Part shown: in pieces, positions 1 through 6,824 of the stretch
How the letters are laid out: each line of letters starts with the position of its first letter
How positions within the stretch are numbered: the first letter of the stretch is position 1
Assembly (NCBI GenBank): GCA_938044055.1
Contig: CALIQO010000230.1
Coordinates: 1-8,724, forward strand
Source of the DNA: an uncultured Saprospiraceae bacterium
GTDB lineage: Bacteria; Bacteroidota; Bacteroidia; Chitinophagales; Saprospiraceae
Length of the DNA: 8,724 nt
Direction: 5' to 3'
Position numbers and translations under genes: made by a program
The notes under the pieces: model-generated
Seen by the model: the letters and a program-made list of their open reading frames with translations, nothing else
What the model was told of the DNA's origin: nothing
Databases searched by the model: none

Positions 1-900
1 GGTAATATTTTTTCGACCCTACAAGATCAACTTGAGTTCGAGAAAATACTACAGACAAAAAGCAACAAGCGGTTTTCTAAAGAGTTATTAGAGCGCAGTC
101 AATCATTGTTACCCGATTCAGATATCGAAAACTATGGATACGGTATAGAATTTAAAGAATACCTTGGTATTCCATATACTTACCATGCAGGGTCTTCAGG
201 TGCTTGGAAAGCGATCACCGCTCGATTCGAAGATCGTGGTTTTTCTATTATTACGCTTACCAATAGTGGCAAAATCACTCCTAACATTCAGACTTTAAAT
301 AGTGCAGATGTATTGTTGGACTTAGAAATTAATGAAGAGTTTATACGATTAAGACCAGAGAAAATCGGTCCCTACGTATCTATAGAAGAAATAGAAGGCA
401 TCTACGAACTTGATGGTTATATCTGGCAATTAGAAGTAAGGGAAGGAGACTTATATCTTCTTCGATCTGGGCGCAATGACACCAAGTTAATTAGGGAAGC
501 AGATAATTTATTTCAGCAATGGAATGATGCCCCTTTCAAGCAAGAATTTACTGTGAATGAAAAAGGAGAGATGCAAGTGACTGCATACTATACCGATACA
601 CCTGATTTTACACTTACCAGAAAAAACACGGATCTAAGTCAATATGATTTTACAACGATAGAAGGAGAATTCTTAAACGAAGAAACAGGAGTAACGTATT
701 CTATTGAATATCTTTCAGAAATGGATTATGAAGTGCGATATAGGGATAAGAAAAGGAAGGCCATACTAATGTCAAATGAAGAATTAATATTTAAAAACTC
801 TAATTATCGACTGAGGATCGATACGCTAAAAAACGGAAAAGTTAAAGATTTATATCTAACCTTTGGTAGAAATCAGAATGTAAGGTTTAGTAGACAATAG
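1..900 (+). CDS. Serine hydrolase, beta-lactamase family (class C-like), 5'-truncated
   Basis: The frame is open from base 1 to the TAG at 898-900 (299 codons), so the gene begins outside the window. The first TTG at codon 36 is internal, not a start. The opening residues GNIFSTLQDQLEFEKIL match the 'GG(L/I)(Y/F)ST..DL..(F/W)' segment of PF00144 serine hydrolases. The block YGYGIEF, then YHAGSSGAW (His at codon 62) and the strand IITLTNSG correspond to the third active-site motif (H-x-G, the counterpart of the KTG box) and its following strand. The catalytic SxxK and YxN motifs must lie upstream, off the edge, so activity cannot be judged. Codons of about 100-299 form a strand-rich C-terminal domain, common in peptidase-like members of this family. 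Such proteins are usually periplasmic or lipoproteins acting on esters or D-amino-acid peptides; the substrate here is unknown. The next gene starts 128 bp downstream on the same strand. Confidence 0.85.
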   Translation, partial: GNIFSTLQDQLEFEKILQTKSNKRFSKELLERSQSLLPDSDIENYGYGIEFKEYLGIPYTYHAGSSGAWKAITARFEDRGFSIITLTNSGKITPNIQTLNSADVLLDLEINEEFIRLRPEKIGPYVSIEEIEGIYELDGYIWQLEVREGDLYLLRSGRNDTKLIREADNLFQQWNDAPFKQEFTVNEKGEMQVTAYYTDTPDFTLTRKNTDLSQYDFTTIEGEFLNEETGVTYSIEYLSEMDYEVRYRDKKRKAILMSNEELIFKNSNYRLRIDTLKNGKVKDLYLTFGRNQNVRFSRQ

Positions 901-915
901 TTATTGTTGTAATTA

Positions 916-941
916 ATTAAAGATCTCATTTCTTCTTTAAT
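916..941. repeat. AT-rich inverted repeat after the serine hydrolase gene
   Basis: ATTAAAGA (916-923) pairs with TCTTTAAT (934-941) across a 10-nt loop. It lies 15 bp after the hydrolase stop codon. It has almost no G:C pairs and no clean T-run follows, so it is at best a weak terminator. Confidence 0.3.
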
Positions 942-954
942 AATCAATAAGTTG

Positions 955-971
955 TTTTCTCGATGAGAAAA
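955..971. repeat. Short perfect dyad upstream of the DinB-like gene
   Basis: TTTTCTC (955-961), GAT (962-964), GAGAAAA (965-971): two perfect 7-bp arms around a 3-nt centre. It lies 57 bp before the start codon of the DinB-like gene. No T-run follows, so an operator is more plausible than a terminator. No regulator can be named and chance is possible. Confidence 0.3.
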
Positions 972-1028
972 ATCGAAGTTTGTTTGTGATAGCTTCAATA
1001 TTACCGATTTAAACCAACGACGAAAACA

Positions 1029-1526
1029 ATGAAAGTCTTAATTGAAAATATTATAAGCCAGTTATCTGATAACCAAGAAGGAAAAGTATGGATCGGTCCT
1101 AATTATAATCGAATCTTAGAAAATATAGATGAGAAGAACGCTTTTATAAGACCAGATCGACACTTGCATAGTGTGGCAGAAATTATCTCTCATTTGACAA
1201 CATGGCAAAAAGAGACCATACTTAAAATTAAAACTGGAGAAGGAAGCTTGACGGATGATTGTGAAGAAAATTGGTTTTCGAACGAAACATTAAAAGCAAT
1301 GGGATGGAGTAATGTATTGAGTGAATACAAAGCGAGTTTGACAGAAATAATTCAATTGTTAAAGACCAAGGAAGATAGCTTCTTCAATGAACAATATTAT
1401 GACACTGACTTTAAGGGAGATTATCCATACTCCTTTGTAATTAATGGCATGTTACATCACAATATATATCACTTAGGCCAGCTGGGAATCATTGTTAAAT
1501 ACTTAAAGAAGAAGGGTATGTATTAA
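1029..1526 (+). CDS. DinB/YfiT-like superfamily protein (putative metal-dependent enzyme)
   Basis: The 165-residue product has the size and helix pattern of the DinB/YfiT four-helix-bundle superfamily. The likely metal ligands are His55, in the segment EIISHLTTWQ with its trailing Trp, and His144 and His148 in the C-terminal segment HHNIYHLGQLG. This gives the characteristic 'H...' plus 'HxxxHxGQ' triad. Related families include DNA-damage-inducible proteins of unknown reaction and thiol-dependent transferases (bacillithiol or mycothiol S-transferases, maleylpyruvate isomerases). Nothing here decides between these. There is no signal peptide or membrane segment, so it is probably cytoplasmic. 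The ATG at 1029 has no Shine-Dalgarno sequence, as is normal in Bacteroidota. The gene stands alone between the serine hydrolase and the convergent aquaporin gene. The family call is secure; the reaction is unknown. Confidence 0.88.
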   Translation: MKVLIENIISQLSDNQEGKVWIGPNYNRILENIDEKNAFIRPDRHLHSVAEIISHLTTWQKETILKIKTGEGSLTDDCEENWFSNETLKAMGWSNVLSEYKASLTEIIQLLKTKEDSFFNEQYYDTDFKGDYPYSFVINGMLHHNIYHLGQLGIIVKYLKKKGMY

Positions 1527-1610
1527 TTATATTTTTTTAATCAACAGTAACATATGCTTCTCATAACTGAAGTATTACCAACATCTATGACTGATAGGCA
1601 ACATAATAAA

Positions 1611-1650
1611 ATAAGAGCAGTACGAATTATGTGATTCGTACTGCTCTTAT
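1611..1650 (-). terminator. Strong hairpin terminator for the aquaporin gene, possibly bidirectional
   Basis: ATAAGAGCAGTACGAAT (1611-1627) and its exact reverse complement (1634-1650) form a perfect 17-bp stem with a 6-nt loop. Read on the minus strand, the stem is followed by TTTATTATG, a T-rich tail, 50 bp past the aquaporin stop codon. On the plus strand the tail is CACATTTAAA, which is poor, so it probably works mainly for the minus strand. It may still hinder read-through from the DinB-like gene, which ends 84 bp before it. Confidence 0.8.
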
Positions 1651-1699
1651 CACATTTAAAGGACTTAATTACATATTGACTTTTAAAGAGAATACTTTC

Positions 1700-2383
1700 T
1701 TAATCTTCTGGAGAAAGATACTTGTAAACCAATCCTGCTAAAATAGCGCCTATTATCGGTGCAACCCAGAATAACCACAGCTGCCCTACCGCCCAATCAC
1801 CTACAAACAAGGCTTGACTCGTACTTCTTGCTGGATTGACCGATGTATTGGTAACCGGAATACTGATTAGGTGAATCAAGGTCAAACCCAGTCCTATAGT
1901 CAGTCCTGCCATACCCTTAGGGGCTTTAGAATGCGTTGCTCCTAATATAATTAGTAGGAACATAAATGTCATGACAAGTTCTGTAATGAGAGCGGAAACC
2001 ATACTATAACCACCAGGAGAATGTTCTCCATAACCATTGGCAGCAAATCCACCCAGTTCGAATCCGGATTTTCCTGTAGCAATTAAGCATAAGATCCCGG
2101 CTCCAGCGATAGCTCCTAAGACCTGAGCAATGATGTATGAGAGTAAATCCTTCTTGTCGAAACGGCCTCCCATCCATAAACCTATGGATACTGCTGGATT
2201 TAAGTGGCAACCTGATATATGTCCTATAGCGTAGGCCATTGTAACTACGGTTAAACCAAATGCCAATGCCACTCCCGCAAAACCTATTCCTAACTCAGGA
2301 TAGGCTGCTGCCAAGACAGCACTTCCACAACCACCCAATACCAACCATAGTGTTCCGATAAATTCTGCTAGTTGTTTTTTCAT
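1700..2383 (-). CDS. aqpZ: Aquaporin Z (water channel)
   Basis: The product is a 227-residue inner-membrane channel of the MIP family, close to the length of E. coli AqpZ (231 residues) and alignable almost without gaps. Both half-helix NPA motifs are present, at residues 62-64 (CHLNPAVS) and 183-185 (TSVNPARS). The aromatic/arginine selectivity filter of water-specific AqpZ is intact: Phe42, His171, Thr180 and Arg186, matching F43, H174, T183 and R189 of the E. coli protein. The N-terminal stretch [18 protein letters not shown] also matches, including the cysteine equivalent to Cys20. Glycerol facilitators have a wider, different filter, so water transport is the expected role. The ATG at 2383 begins exactly where homologues begin. 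The gene is monocistronic, with a long leader upstream and a strong hairpin 50 bp beyond its stop codon. Confidence 0.96.
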   Translation of the reverse strand: MKKQLAEFIGTLWLVLGGCGSAVLAAAYPELGIGFAGVALAFGLTVVTMAYAIGHISGCHLNPAVSIGLWMGGRFDKKDLLSYIIAQVLGAIAGAGILCLIATGKSGFELGGFAANGYGEHSPGGYSMVSALITELVMTFMFLLIILGATHSKAPKGMAGLTIGLGLTLIHLISIPVTNTSVNPARSTSQALFVGDWAVGQLWLFWVAPIIGAILAGLVYKYLSPED

Positions 2384-2767
2384 AATTGTATTGTTAATTT
2401 AATTGATGAATTATTATCCTACTGTGGCTAATGGGGAGTTTTCATCATAGCAGTTATGACCTATTGCCATCTTGCTATTATAGACTAAGATTTAGTCTGG
2501 CATTGGAGGTTCTAACCGAAACTTCGCTATAACATTACTTATGGCGAATCTGAACAGTTAATGATCCTAAGTTAATAAATATTGGGATATATAGATAATA
2601 TCAAAGCATTCTTAAGATACAATGAATTCTGTTTTTCTTATGGAAACACAATAACTGCACGCAATAGATTGACTCTGCAGGTATAAGTTAAATTTATTGT
2701 TGATGATGAAAAATTAAATTAACCATTGAGATAAAAAGGGTAAACGATTAGGGTTCAATGAAGGTTA
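2384..2767. other. Gene-free 384-bp region upstream of aqpZ
   Basis: I see no convincing reading frame on either strand. The region lies between the start of aqpZ and the end of the ECF sigma gene, both on the minus strand, so it should hold the aqpZ promoter and the sigma gene's terminator. It contains a tight dyad at 2482-2498 beside a TATAAT-like hexamer on the minus strand. It also holds an imperfect hairpin, TTCGCTAT (2523-2530) with ATGGCGAA (2541-2548), with one G:T-type pair. No exact Bacteroidota -7 box (TAnnTTTG) was found for aqpZ, and no clear hairpin-plus-T-run follows the sigma gene. Confidence 0.6.
2477..2498 (-). promoter_or_regulatory. Dyad next to a TATAAT-like box upstream of aqpZ
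   Basis: AGACTAA (2482-2488), GAT, TTAGTCT (2492-2498) is a perfect 7-bp dyad with a 3-nt centre. On the minus strand it is followed directly by TATAAT (2482-2477), about 95 bp before the aqpZ start codon. A dyad in the spacer of a promoter would suit a regulator site. However, TATAAT is not the housekeeping -10 of Bacteroidota and no matching -35 is visible, so the promoter reading is weak. Confidence 0.3.
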
Positions 2768-3988
2768 TTATTCTTCCATCCTTTTCATAAGTACTTCTCG
2801 AGTTGCTTGGTTAGGTGCAGCATCAATCGCCTTCCATAGGAGTGATTTTTTTTCATTTAAGTTTTTGCACATTTCGTAATACAGTGCATGCACAGCATAA
2901 GAAAGATACTTATGTGGTCCGTATGTTTCTGGATCCGTATCATTAAGCAACATTCCTGCTTCCTCTATTTTCTCTGCCATGAGCATAGCATAGATGAGGT
3001 TAAGCTTGATGATTGGATTAGGCGTTACAGATAGCAACTTTTCGTAAAGTTGGGATATAATATCCCAATTGGTCAATCTGTATTCTGGTGTATGCGTATG
3101 GTGCCCTGCAATAACAGCTTCGATATGATAGGGTGTATAATAATCGCTGCTCATACCTGCTTCGAGATAATCACCTGCTAGGCGGATCATTCTTTTATCC
3201 CAAAGTTTTCTGTCTTGATTTTCAAATAAAATAAAGGAGTTGTCCGAAGTTCTTCTCGCAGGAATGCGGCTGGTATGATACAACAGGAGACTCATCAGAG
3301 CTTGTGAAATGCCTCTGTCATCATGCTGGGTGTCACACAGTAACTTACATAGACGTAAGCTTTCATAAATTAAGTCTTCTCGCAAGATATTTTCATCATG
3401 GATAGAATAATAACCTTCATTGAATCCTAGATAGAGCGCTGACCTCAATATGGGAAACCGATCTTCTACTTCTTTAATTTCAGGTAGAACCAGTTCAGAT
3501 TCCACAGTCTTCAATTTTTTTCTAGCACGTTGTAATCTTTTCTTAAGGGATTCAGCATTGACCAGTAGTGCACTGCTTATTTCTTTAACACTGAATCCAG
3601 AAACCAATTGAAGAATCAAGCCTAGTTGATCTCTGGTAGATAGGGAAGGGTGTGCACACCACAACATAAGTTTTATAGTAGCATAGCGATCTTCGTCTTC
3701 CGTAGAATCTAAAGATTGAATTTTATATTCTGGGATGACTTTTTCGTAATAGATTTGTTTCCTGCGCAAGATGTCTATTATGATTCTAGATGCCACTGAG
3801 TACAACCAAGCGCCTGGCGATTCTGGAATATCAAGTGGCCAGGTTTTCATGGCTCTTAAAAGCGCTTCCGATACAGCATCTTCAATTTCAGACAAGTGGA
3901 GCATACCATATCTGGAACTTAGTCTAGATATGATATGACCCGATTCATGCCTGAATAAGTGATCTATTATGTCACTAGCCTTCTGCAC
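2768..3988 (-). CDS. ECF-type RNA polymerase sigma factor with long C-terminal extension (ECF42-like)
   Basis: At 406 residues the product is twice the length of a basic ECF sigma factor. Region sigma-2 spans about residues 10-76, with the family signature ESPGAWLYSVASRIIIDILRR near its end. Region sigma-4 spans about 105-160, including the helix-turn-helix GFSVKEISSALLVNAESLKK. The rest is a C-terminal extension of DUF6596 and helical, TPR-like type: the FNEGY motif is at 189-193, the block PYHIEAVIAGHH at 286-297, and PNPIIKLNLIYAM and the final helices follow. In ECF42-group sigma factors such an extension is needed for activity, and no classical anti-sigma gene is seen here. The GTG at 3988 is chosen because sigma-2 homology begins a few residues after it; an in-frame stop lies at 4006-4004 and the next ATG would remove half of sigma-2. 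The gene overlaps the upstream YCII-like gene by 14 bp, suggesting translational coupling. It ends with a double TAA. Confidence 0.92.
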   Translation of the reverse strand: MQKASDIIDHLFRHESGHIISRLSSRYGMLHLSEIEDAVSEALLRAMKTWPLDIPESPGAWLYSVASRIIIDILRRKQIYYEKVIPEYKIQSLDSTEDEDRYATIKLMLWCAHPSLSTRDQLGLILQLVSGFSVKEISSALLVNAESLKKRLQRARKKLKTVESELVLPEIKEVEDRFPILRSALYLGFNEGYYSIHDENILREDLIYESLRLCKLLCDTQHDDRGISQALMSLLLYHTSRIPARRTSDNSFILFENQDRKLWDKRMIRLAGDYLEAGMSSDYYTPYHIEAVIAGHHTHTPEYRLTNWDIISQLYEKLLSVTPNPIIKLNLIYAMLMAEKIEEAGMLLNDTDPETYGPHKYLSYAVHALYYEMCKNLNEKKSLLWKAIDAAPNQATREVLMKRMEE

Positions 3989-4328
3989 CAGACATACATT
4001 CTCTTACTTCAACTCCTCCTCCGTTCATGTCAAAGTCTGGATAGTCTCTGGCTATTTTAACAGCATCTTCTATAGTTTCTGCTTTAACAATGTAGTAGCC
4101 GCCCACACTTTCTTTAATATCAAGATATGGACCATCAACTGCCGCTCCTTCTTTAGAGGTAAGTGTACGAGAATTAGTGGTTAATCCCTTGCCATCGACG
4201 AATACGCCATCTGAAATCATTTTTTGAGTCCATGCTCCCCAGTTGCCCATTCTTCGCTGTAATTCTTCTGGGCTTAGCTTGTCATATTCTCCTGTCTCTC
4301 CGAAAAAAATCAACATAAAATTTTTCAT
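3975..4328 (-). CDS. YCII-related / DGPF-domain protein, partner of the ECF sigma factor
   Basis: The 117-residue product has the dimeric ferredoxin-like fold expected of the YCII-related family. It has an N-terminal strand MKNFMLIFFGE and a helix (residues 19-40, with GNWGAWTQKMISDGVF). The loop signature AAVDGPYLDIKESVGGYYIV places DGPY at 65-68, where the family usually reads DGPF. The helix ETIEDAVKIARDYP follows and the protein ends in a short acidic tail. It is soluble, with no signal peptide. Genes of this family sit directly upstream of ECF42 sigma genes in many genomes, and in characterised cases are their regulatory targets; their biochemical function is not established. Here it precedes the sigma gene with a 14-bp overlap, so the two very likely share one transcript. 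A TGTC/CGTC promoter candidate lies 70-96 bp before its ATG. Confidence 0.9.
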   Translation of the reverse strand: MKNFMLIFFGETGEYDKLSPEELQRRMGNWGAWTQKMISDGVFVDGKGLTTNSRTLTSKEGAAVDGPYLDIKESVGGYYIVKAETIEDAVKIARDYPDFDMNGGGVEVRECMSGAEG

Positions 4329-4397
4329 AAGTTATACGTTTTAAGTGTTGTTCTCGATCATGCTAGACCAAGATATAAAAATTAATTTCACCTAAAT

Positions 4398-4424
4398 GAC
4401 GAGTGGACTTCTGCCTAGGGGACA
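4398..4424 (-). promoter_or_regulatory. Candidate ECF-type promoter for the YCII/sigma unit
   Basis: On the minus strand, TGTCCCC (4424-4418) and CGTC (4401-4398) are separated by 16 nt. A TGTC -35 and a CGTC -10 at this spacing resemble promoters recognised by ECF41/ECF42-type sigma factors. The expected transcript would start near 4390, giving a leader of about 60 nt before the ATG at 4328. The match is by eye and short motifs can occur by chance, but the position and strand are those expected for autoregulation. Confidence 0.45.
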
Positions 4425-4432
4425 GATGGTAA

Positions 4433-4450
4433 ATATTTATTTATAAATAT
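4433..4450 (-). terminator. AT-only hairpin after the DUF5916 gene, possible weak terminator
   Basis: ATATTTAT (4433-4440) and ATAAATAT (4443-4450) are perfect 8-bp arms around TT. It lies 15 bp beyond the stop codon of the DUF5916 gene. It has no G:C pairs, so it would be a weak terminator. It also lies just upstream of the ECF-type promoter candidate, so an AT-rich upstream element is an alternative. Confidence 0.35.
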
Positions 4451-4465
4451 AAGGGTTTGAAATTT

Positions 4466-6625
4466 TTATAAATCCATTCTATAATTAATCTTGAAGGCTA
4501 AACCCCAGTCTTTCCGTTGAATATCTTGGTTGTAATTATCTGTGAATACAATGTATAAGTATGACAATGGCTTATACTCCCATTGTAGTCTGGTGTTGAT
4601 GTTAAAATTGTCAAACTGGGTGTTGTATTGCACATATGATGTCCAGTTTAAACGAGTATTAATAAAGACTTCTCCGGTAAATCGAGTCAAGTGCAAGGTG
4701 CGTTCTCCCAGTTCTTTTAAATCGATCTGATTGATGTCATAGGCTAGTTCAATGTTGGCAAACGGTAGTAGTTGATAGTTTATGTAAAGTCCTGCGCTGG
4801 TTCGATCTCCAAGGTAATAACTGCCTTTCTGTGCATTGACTCTGTATCTGATTTTCTGATTATTGGCAGAATTATATCCTATTTTTAATAAAGCGAAACG
4901 ATAATCGCCTGGAAGTATAGGATTGCCACTTCCGATTGGGTCGAAGCCATAATCTAATCGTACGTTGTCGTAAGTCAGTACATAATATATGGCCGATAGA
5001 TTCTTAAAAAAAATGGCAGAATTGAAATAGTGTTGATACTGAGATATCTCTCCCGATTCATTGAAGAAAGTGTTGTTGCGATAATTAAGAACCCTTATAC
5101 TGTTTGCCCAATCTGATTTTTCAAAGAACAGTTCATATTCGAGTTGGGAAGATAGTTGAGAATACCCCTCTCTTATCGTAACTTGATTGATTGCATCGTA
5201 ATTAAATAACCTAGGCGTAAAACCTACATCTGTAAGATAATTACTGCCGAGATTTCTGATAGATAGGCTGCCACTTAACCCTCTTCTATTGTACCACATT
5301 CCTAGGTTATAGAAGTTATTTTTATCCTCTATTCCATTACTGAGACTTTTAGCTAAATTGGCTAGTCCAATCCAGCGATTATTGTTGGACTTAAAATTTA
5401 TATTGATTCCAGTTACTCGATTGTAGTCCTCTTTAAATTCAAGAGCTTGAGTTTCTTGTCGATTAATGAGGAATCCAGTTGCTGTAAAGTTGTTGTTTAA
5501 CTGTTGTTCTAAAACAATTGCAGAATAATTTTGATTACGGGTGTTTTCGTTCCCTGTAGTCTGAACGCTCATAAGCCCAGATCTTGTAGTACTTGTTAGA
5601 TTACCAGAAAGTTTAAGCCCGAATCCAATGTCAGAATTGGCACCTATTCTTCTGGAGTAAAAAGGATTTACACTCGAGACGCCTAGGTTACTAAAAAGAT
5701 CTGCATTCTCAAGAAAGAAATTTCTTCTTTCCGGAAAAAAGATAGAGAACCTACTAAGATTGGTGACTTGCTGGTCAACATCTACTTGTGAAAAATCAGG
5801 GTTAATGGTTGCATCCAGCTTTAAAGATGAAGTCAAGTTATATTGAACATCCATACTGGGGATGAATGAAGTCTTTTCGGTGTTTTCAGCGATGTTTTGC
5901 TGATAATTAGTTGTAATTGCAGAAGTTATGGCTACTCTAGATGGAGATCTATCTGGAATCTGATCTACAACAAAAGGGGTAGTGAACCTTAGGTCGAACA
6001 ATCGGTAGTTTCTCTTAACATTAGTAAGTATGGACCAGGCATTTTTCTTAATATCTCTGGTATACATCTGTATCCCAAATGTTGGTGCTTTTTCAGAATA
6101 GTTTAAAGCCTTGAGCGGAATAGCCATCTCATAGATTTTCTGGTTCCCATTAACGGAAGTTCTTGCTTGCCAGACCGCATTCCAACTCAGACTAAAATCA
6201 TACCCTTCGTTTATCCGTTCTACTAGACCATCGACTTGTGTACCATACGAGTTTACTGCGAAATAATATGCACTCTGCTGCTGATTCTGAGTGTCTAGGA
6301 TCAAAATGAATGAATCACTTAAACCTATAGAGACATCTCTCTTAAGTGAACTCGTCTGTATTCTAGCTTCTGTATCATAATAAATTGCACTTAGATATAA
6401 GTACTTCCCATTATGGAATAGTTTCACTTTCGTTTGATATTCTGACCTACCTACATCTGTGGGCATATAATTGTAAAAATTAGAGATCTCAGTAAGATTG
6501 TTCCAAGCACTTTCATCAAGATTACCATCAATCGAAATCTCAGATTGGACGTAAGGAATACTATTTTCTTGGGCAAGAGTAACTGAACAAAACAGCAACA
6601 GAAAAAAAACATGTATGATTTTCAT
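4466..6625 (-). CDS. DUF5916 outer-membrane protein with N-terminal CBM9-like domain
   Basis: The 719-residue product has a clear Sec signal peptide (MKIIHVFFLLLFCSVTLAQ), with likely cleavage after Ala18. Residues of about 22-215 resemble the carbohydrate-binding CBM9-like domain: ISIDGNLDESAWNN at 31-43, then KVKLFHNGKYLYLSAIYYD, then IYEMAIPLKAL. The remainder is the DUF5916 domain, whose hallmarks are NPDFSQVDVD (275-284), FFPERRNFFLE (296-306) and PFYSRRIG (321-328). These are followed by alternating amphipathic strands with many aromatic residues up to the C-terminus, as in an outer-membrane beta-barrel. Members are found almost only in Bacteroidota and related groups and are of unknown function; sugar or peptide handling at the surface is a guess from the CBM9-like part. 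Length is in the family range and the ATG directly precedes the signal peptide. The gene diverges from the LytS/LytTR pair, which may control it. Confidence 0.93.
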   Translation of the reverse strand: MKIIHVFFLLLFCSVTLAQENSIPYVQSEISIDGNLDESAWNNLTEISNFYNYMPTDVGRSEYQTKVKLFHNGKYLYLSAIYYDTEARIQTSSLKRDVSIGLSDSFILILDTQNQQQSAYYFAVNSYGTQVDGLVERINEGYDFSLSWNAVWQARTSVNGNQKIYEMAIPLKALNYSEKAPTFGIQMYTRDIKKNAWSILTNVKRNYRLFDLRFTTPFVVDQIPDRSPSRVAITSAITTNYQQNIAENTEKTSFIPSMDVQYNLTSSLKLDATINPDFSQVDVDQQVTNLSRFSIFFPERRNFFLENADLFSNLGVSSVNPFYSRRIGANSDIGFGLKLSGNLTSTTRSGLMSVQTTGNENTRNQNYSAIVLEQQLNNNFTATGFLINRQETQALEFKEDYNRVTGININFKSNNNRWIGLANLAKSLSNGIEDKNNFYNLGMWYNRRGLSGSLSIRNLGSNYLTDVGFTPRLFNYDAINQVTIREGYSQLSSQLEYELFFEKSDWANSIRVLNYRNNTFFNESGEISQYQHYFNSAIFFKNLSAIYYVLTYDNVRLDYGFDPIGSGNPILPGDYRFALLKIGYNSANNQKIRYRVNAQKGSYYLGDRTSAGLYINYQLLPFANIELAYDINQIDLKELGERTLHLTRFTGEVFINTRLNWTSYVQYNTQFDNFNINTRLQWEYKPLSYLYIVFTDNYNQDIQRKDWGLAFKINYRMDL

Positions 6626-6639
6626 AATCTTTATTTATG

Positions 6640-6655
6640 ATTTGCATCAAATGTA
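6640..6655 (-). promoter_or_regulatory. Bacteroidota-type -7 box for the DUF5916 gene, overlapping a small dyad
   Basis: On the minus strand TACATTTG (6655-6648) is an exact match to the Bacteroidota -7 consensus TAnnTTTG. It would give a leader of under 20 nt before the ATG at 6625. No TTTG-type -33 element is seen 19-21 nt upstream, as in promoters that depend on an activator. The box overlaps a dyad, ATTTG-CAT-CAAAT (6640-6652). Confidence 0.45.
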
Positions 6656-6689
6656 GCTGTCAGATTAAATGCATATAGTGATTGTAGAC

Positions 6690-6719
6690 GGAAAGGTTGG
6701 TTTCGACAATGGAAGGATT
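6690..6719. promoter_or_regulatory. Candidate LytTR operator: two 9-bp direct repeats 21 bp apart
   Basis: GGAAAGGTT (6690-6698) and GGAAGGATT (6711-6719) agree at 7 of 9 bases and are separated by 12 bp, so they recur every 21 bp (two helix turns). LytTR regulators such as AgrA and YehT bind paired 9-10-bp direct repeats with this spacing. A related copy, GACAAGGTT, lies at 6776-6784, just before the kinase gene. The pair would lie about 50-75 bp upstream of the DUF5916 transcription start, a typical activator position. The bases do not match a published LytTR consensus closely, so the assignment rests on geometry and neighbours. Confidence 0.35.
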
Positions 6720-6824
6720 AATAGGGCTTCGTCCATGATAATTCCCGATGCATTGTCAATAATGGTCGATTGGTAGACAAGGTTGTATATATTAATAATT
6801 ATCCTTTACTTTTATCTCTCTATT

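Noticed and set aside
979..1010. Possible -33/-7 promoter for the DinB-like gene (TTTG at 979-982, TACCGATT at 1002)
   Set aside because: The spacing of 19 nt is right, but the -7 element matches only the first TA and one T of TAnnTTTG.
2004..2210. 68-residue reading frame on the minus strand inside aqpZ
   Set aside because: It is an alternate frame of a clearly real aquaporin gene, has no recognisable family features and no separate start signal.
2724..2760. CATTGA / TCAATG inverted repeat after the sigma gene, considered as its terminator
   Set aside because: The arms are only 6 bp with a loop of more than 20 nt and no T-run follows on the minus strand.
3969..4184. 71-residue plus-strand frame opposite the YCII-like and sigma genes
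   Set aside because: It lies antisense to two well-supported coding genes and its Cys/Phe/Ser-rich sequence looks like a shadow.
4542..4730. 62-residue plus-strand frame opposite the DUF5916 gene
   Set aside because: Antisense to a strongly conserved beta-barrel coding region, with no domain or start signal.
6705..6757. Inverted repeat GACAATG (6705-6711) and CATTGTC (6751-6757)
   Set aside because: Seven-base arms 39 nt apart in an AT-rich region can easily arise by chance; the phased direct repeats are the stronger signal.
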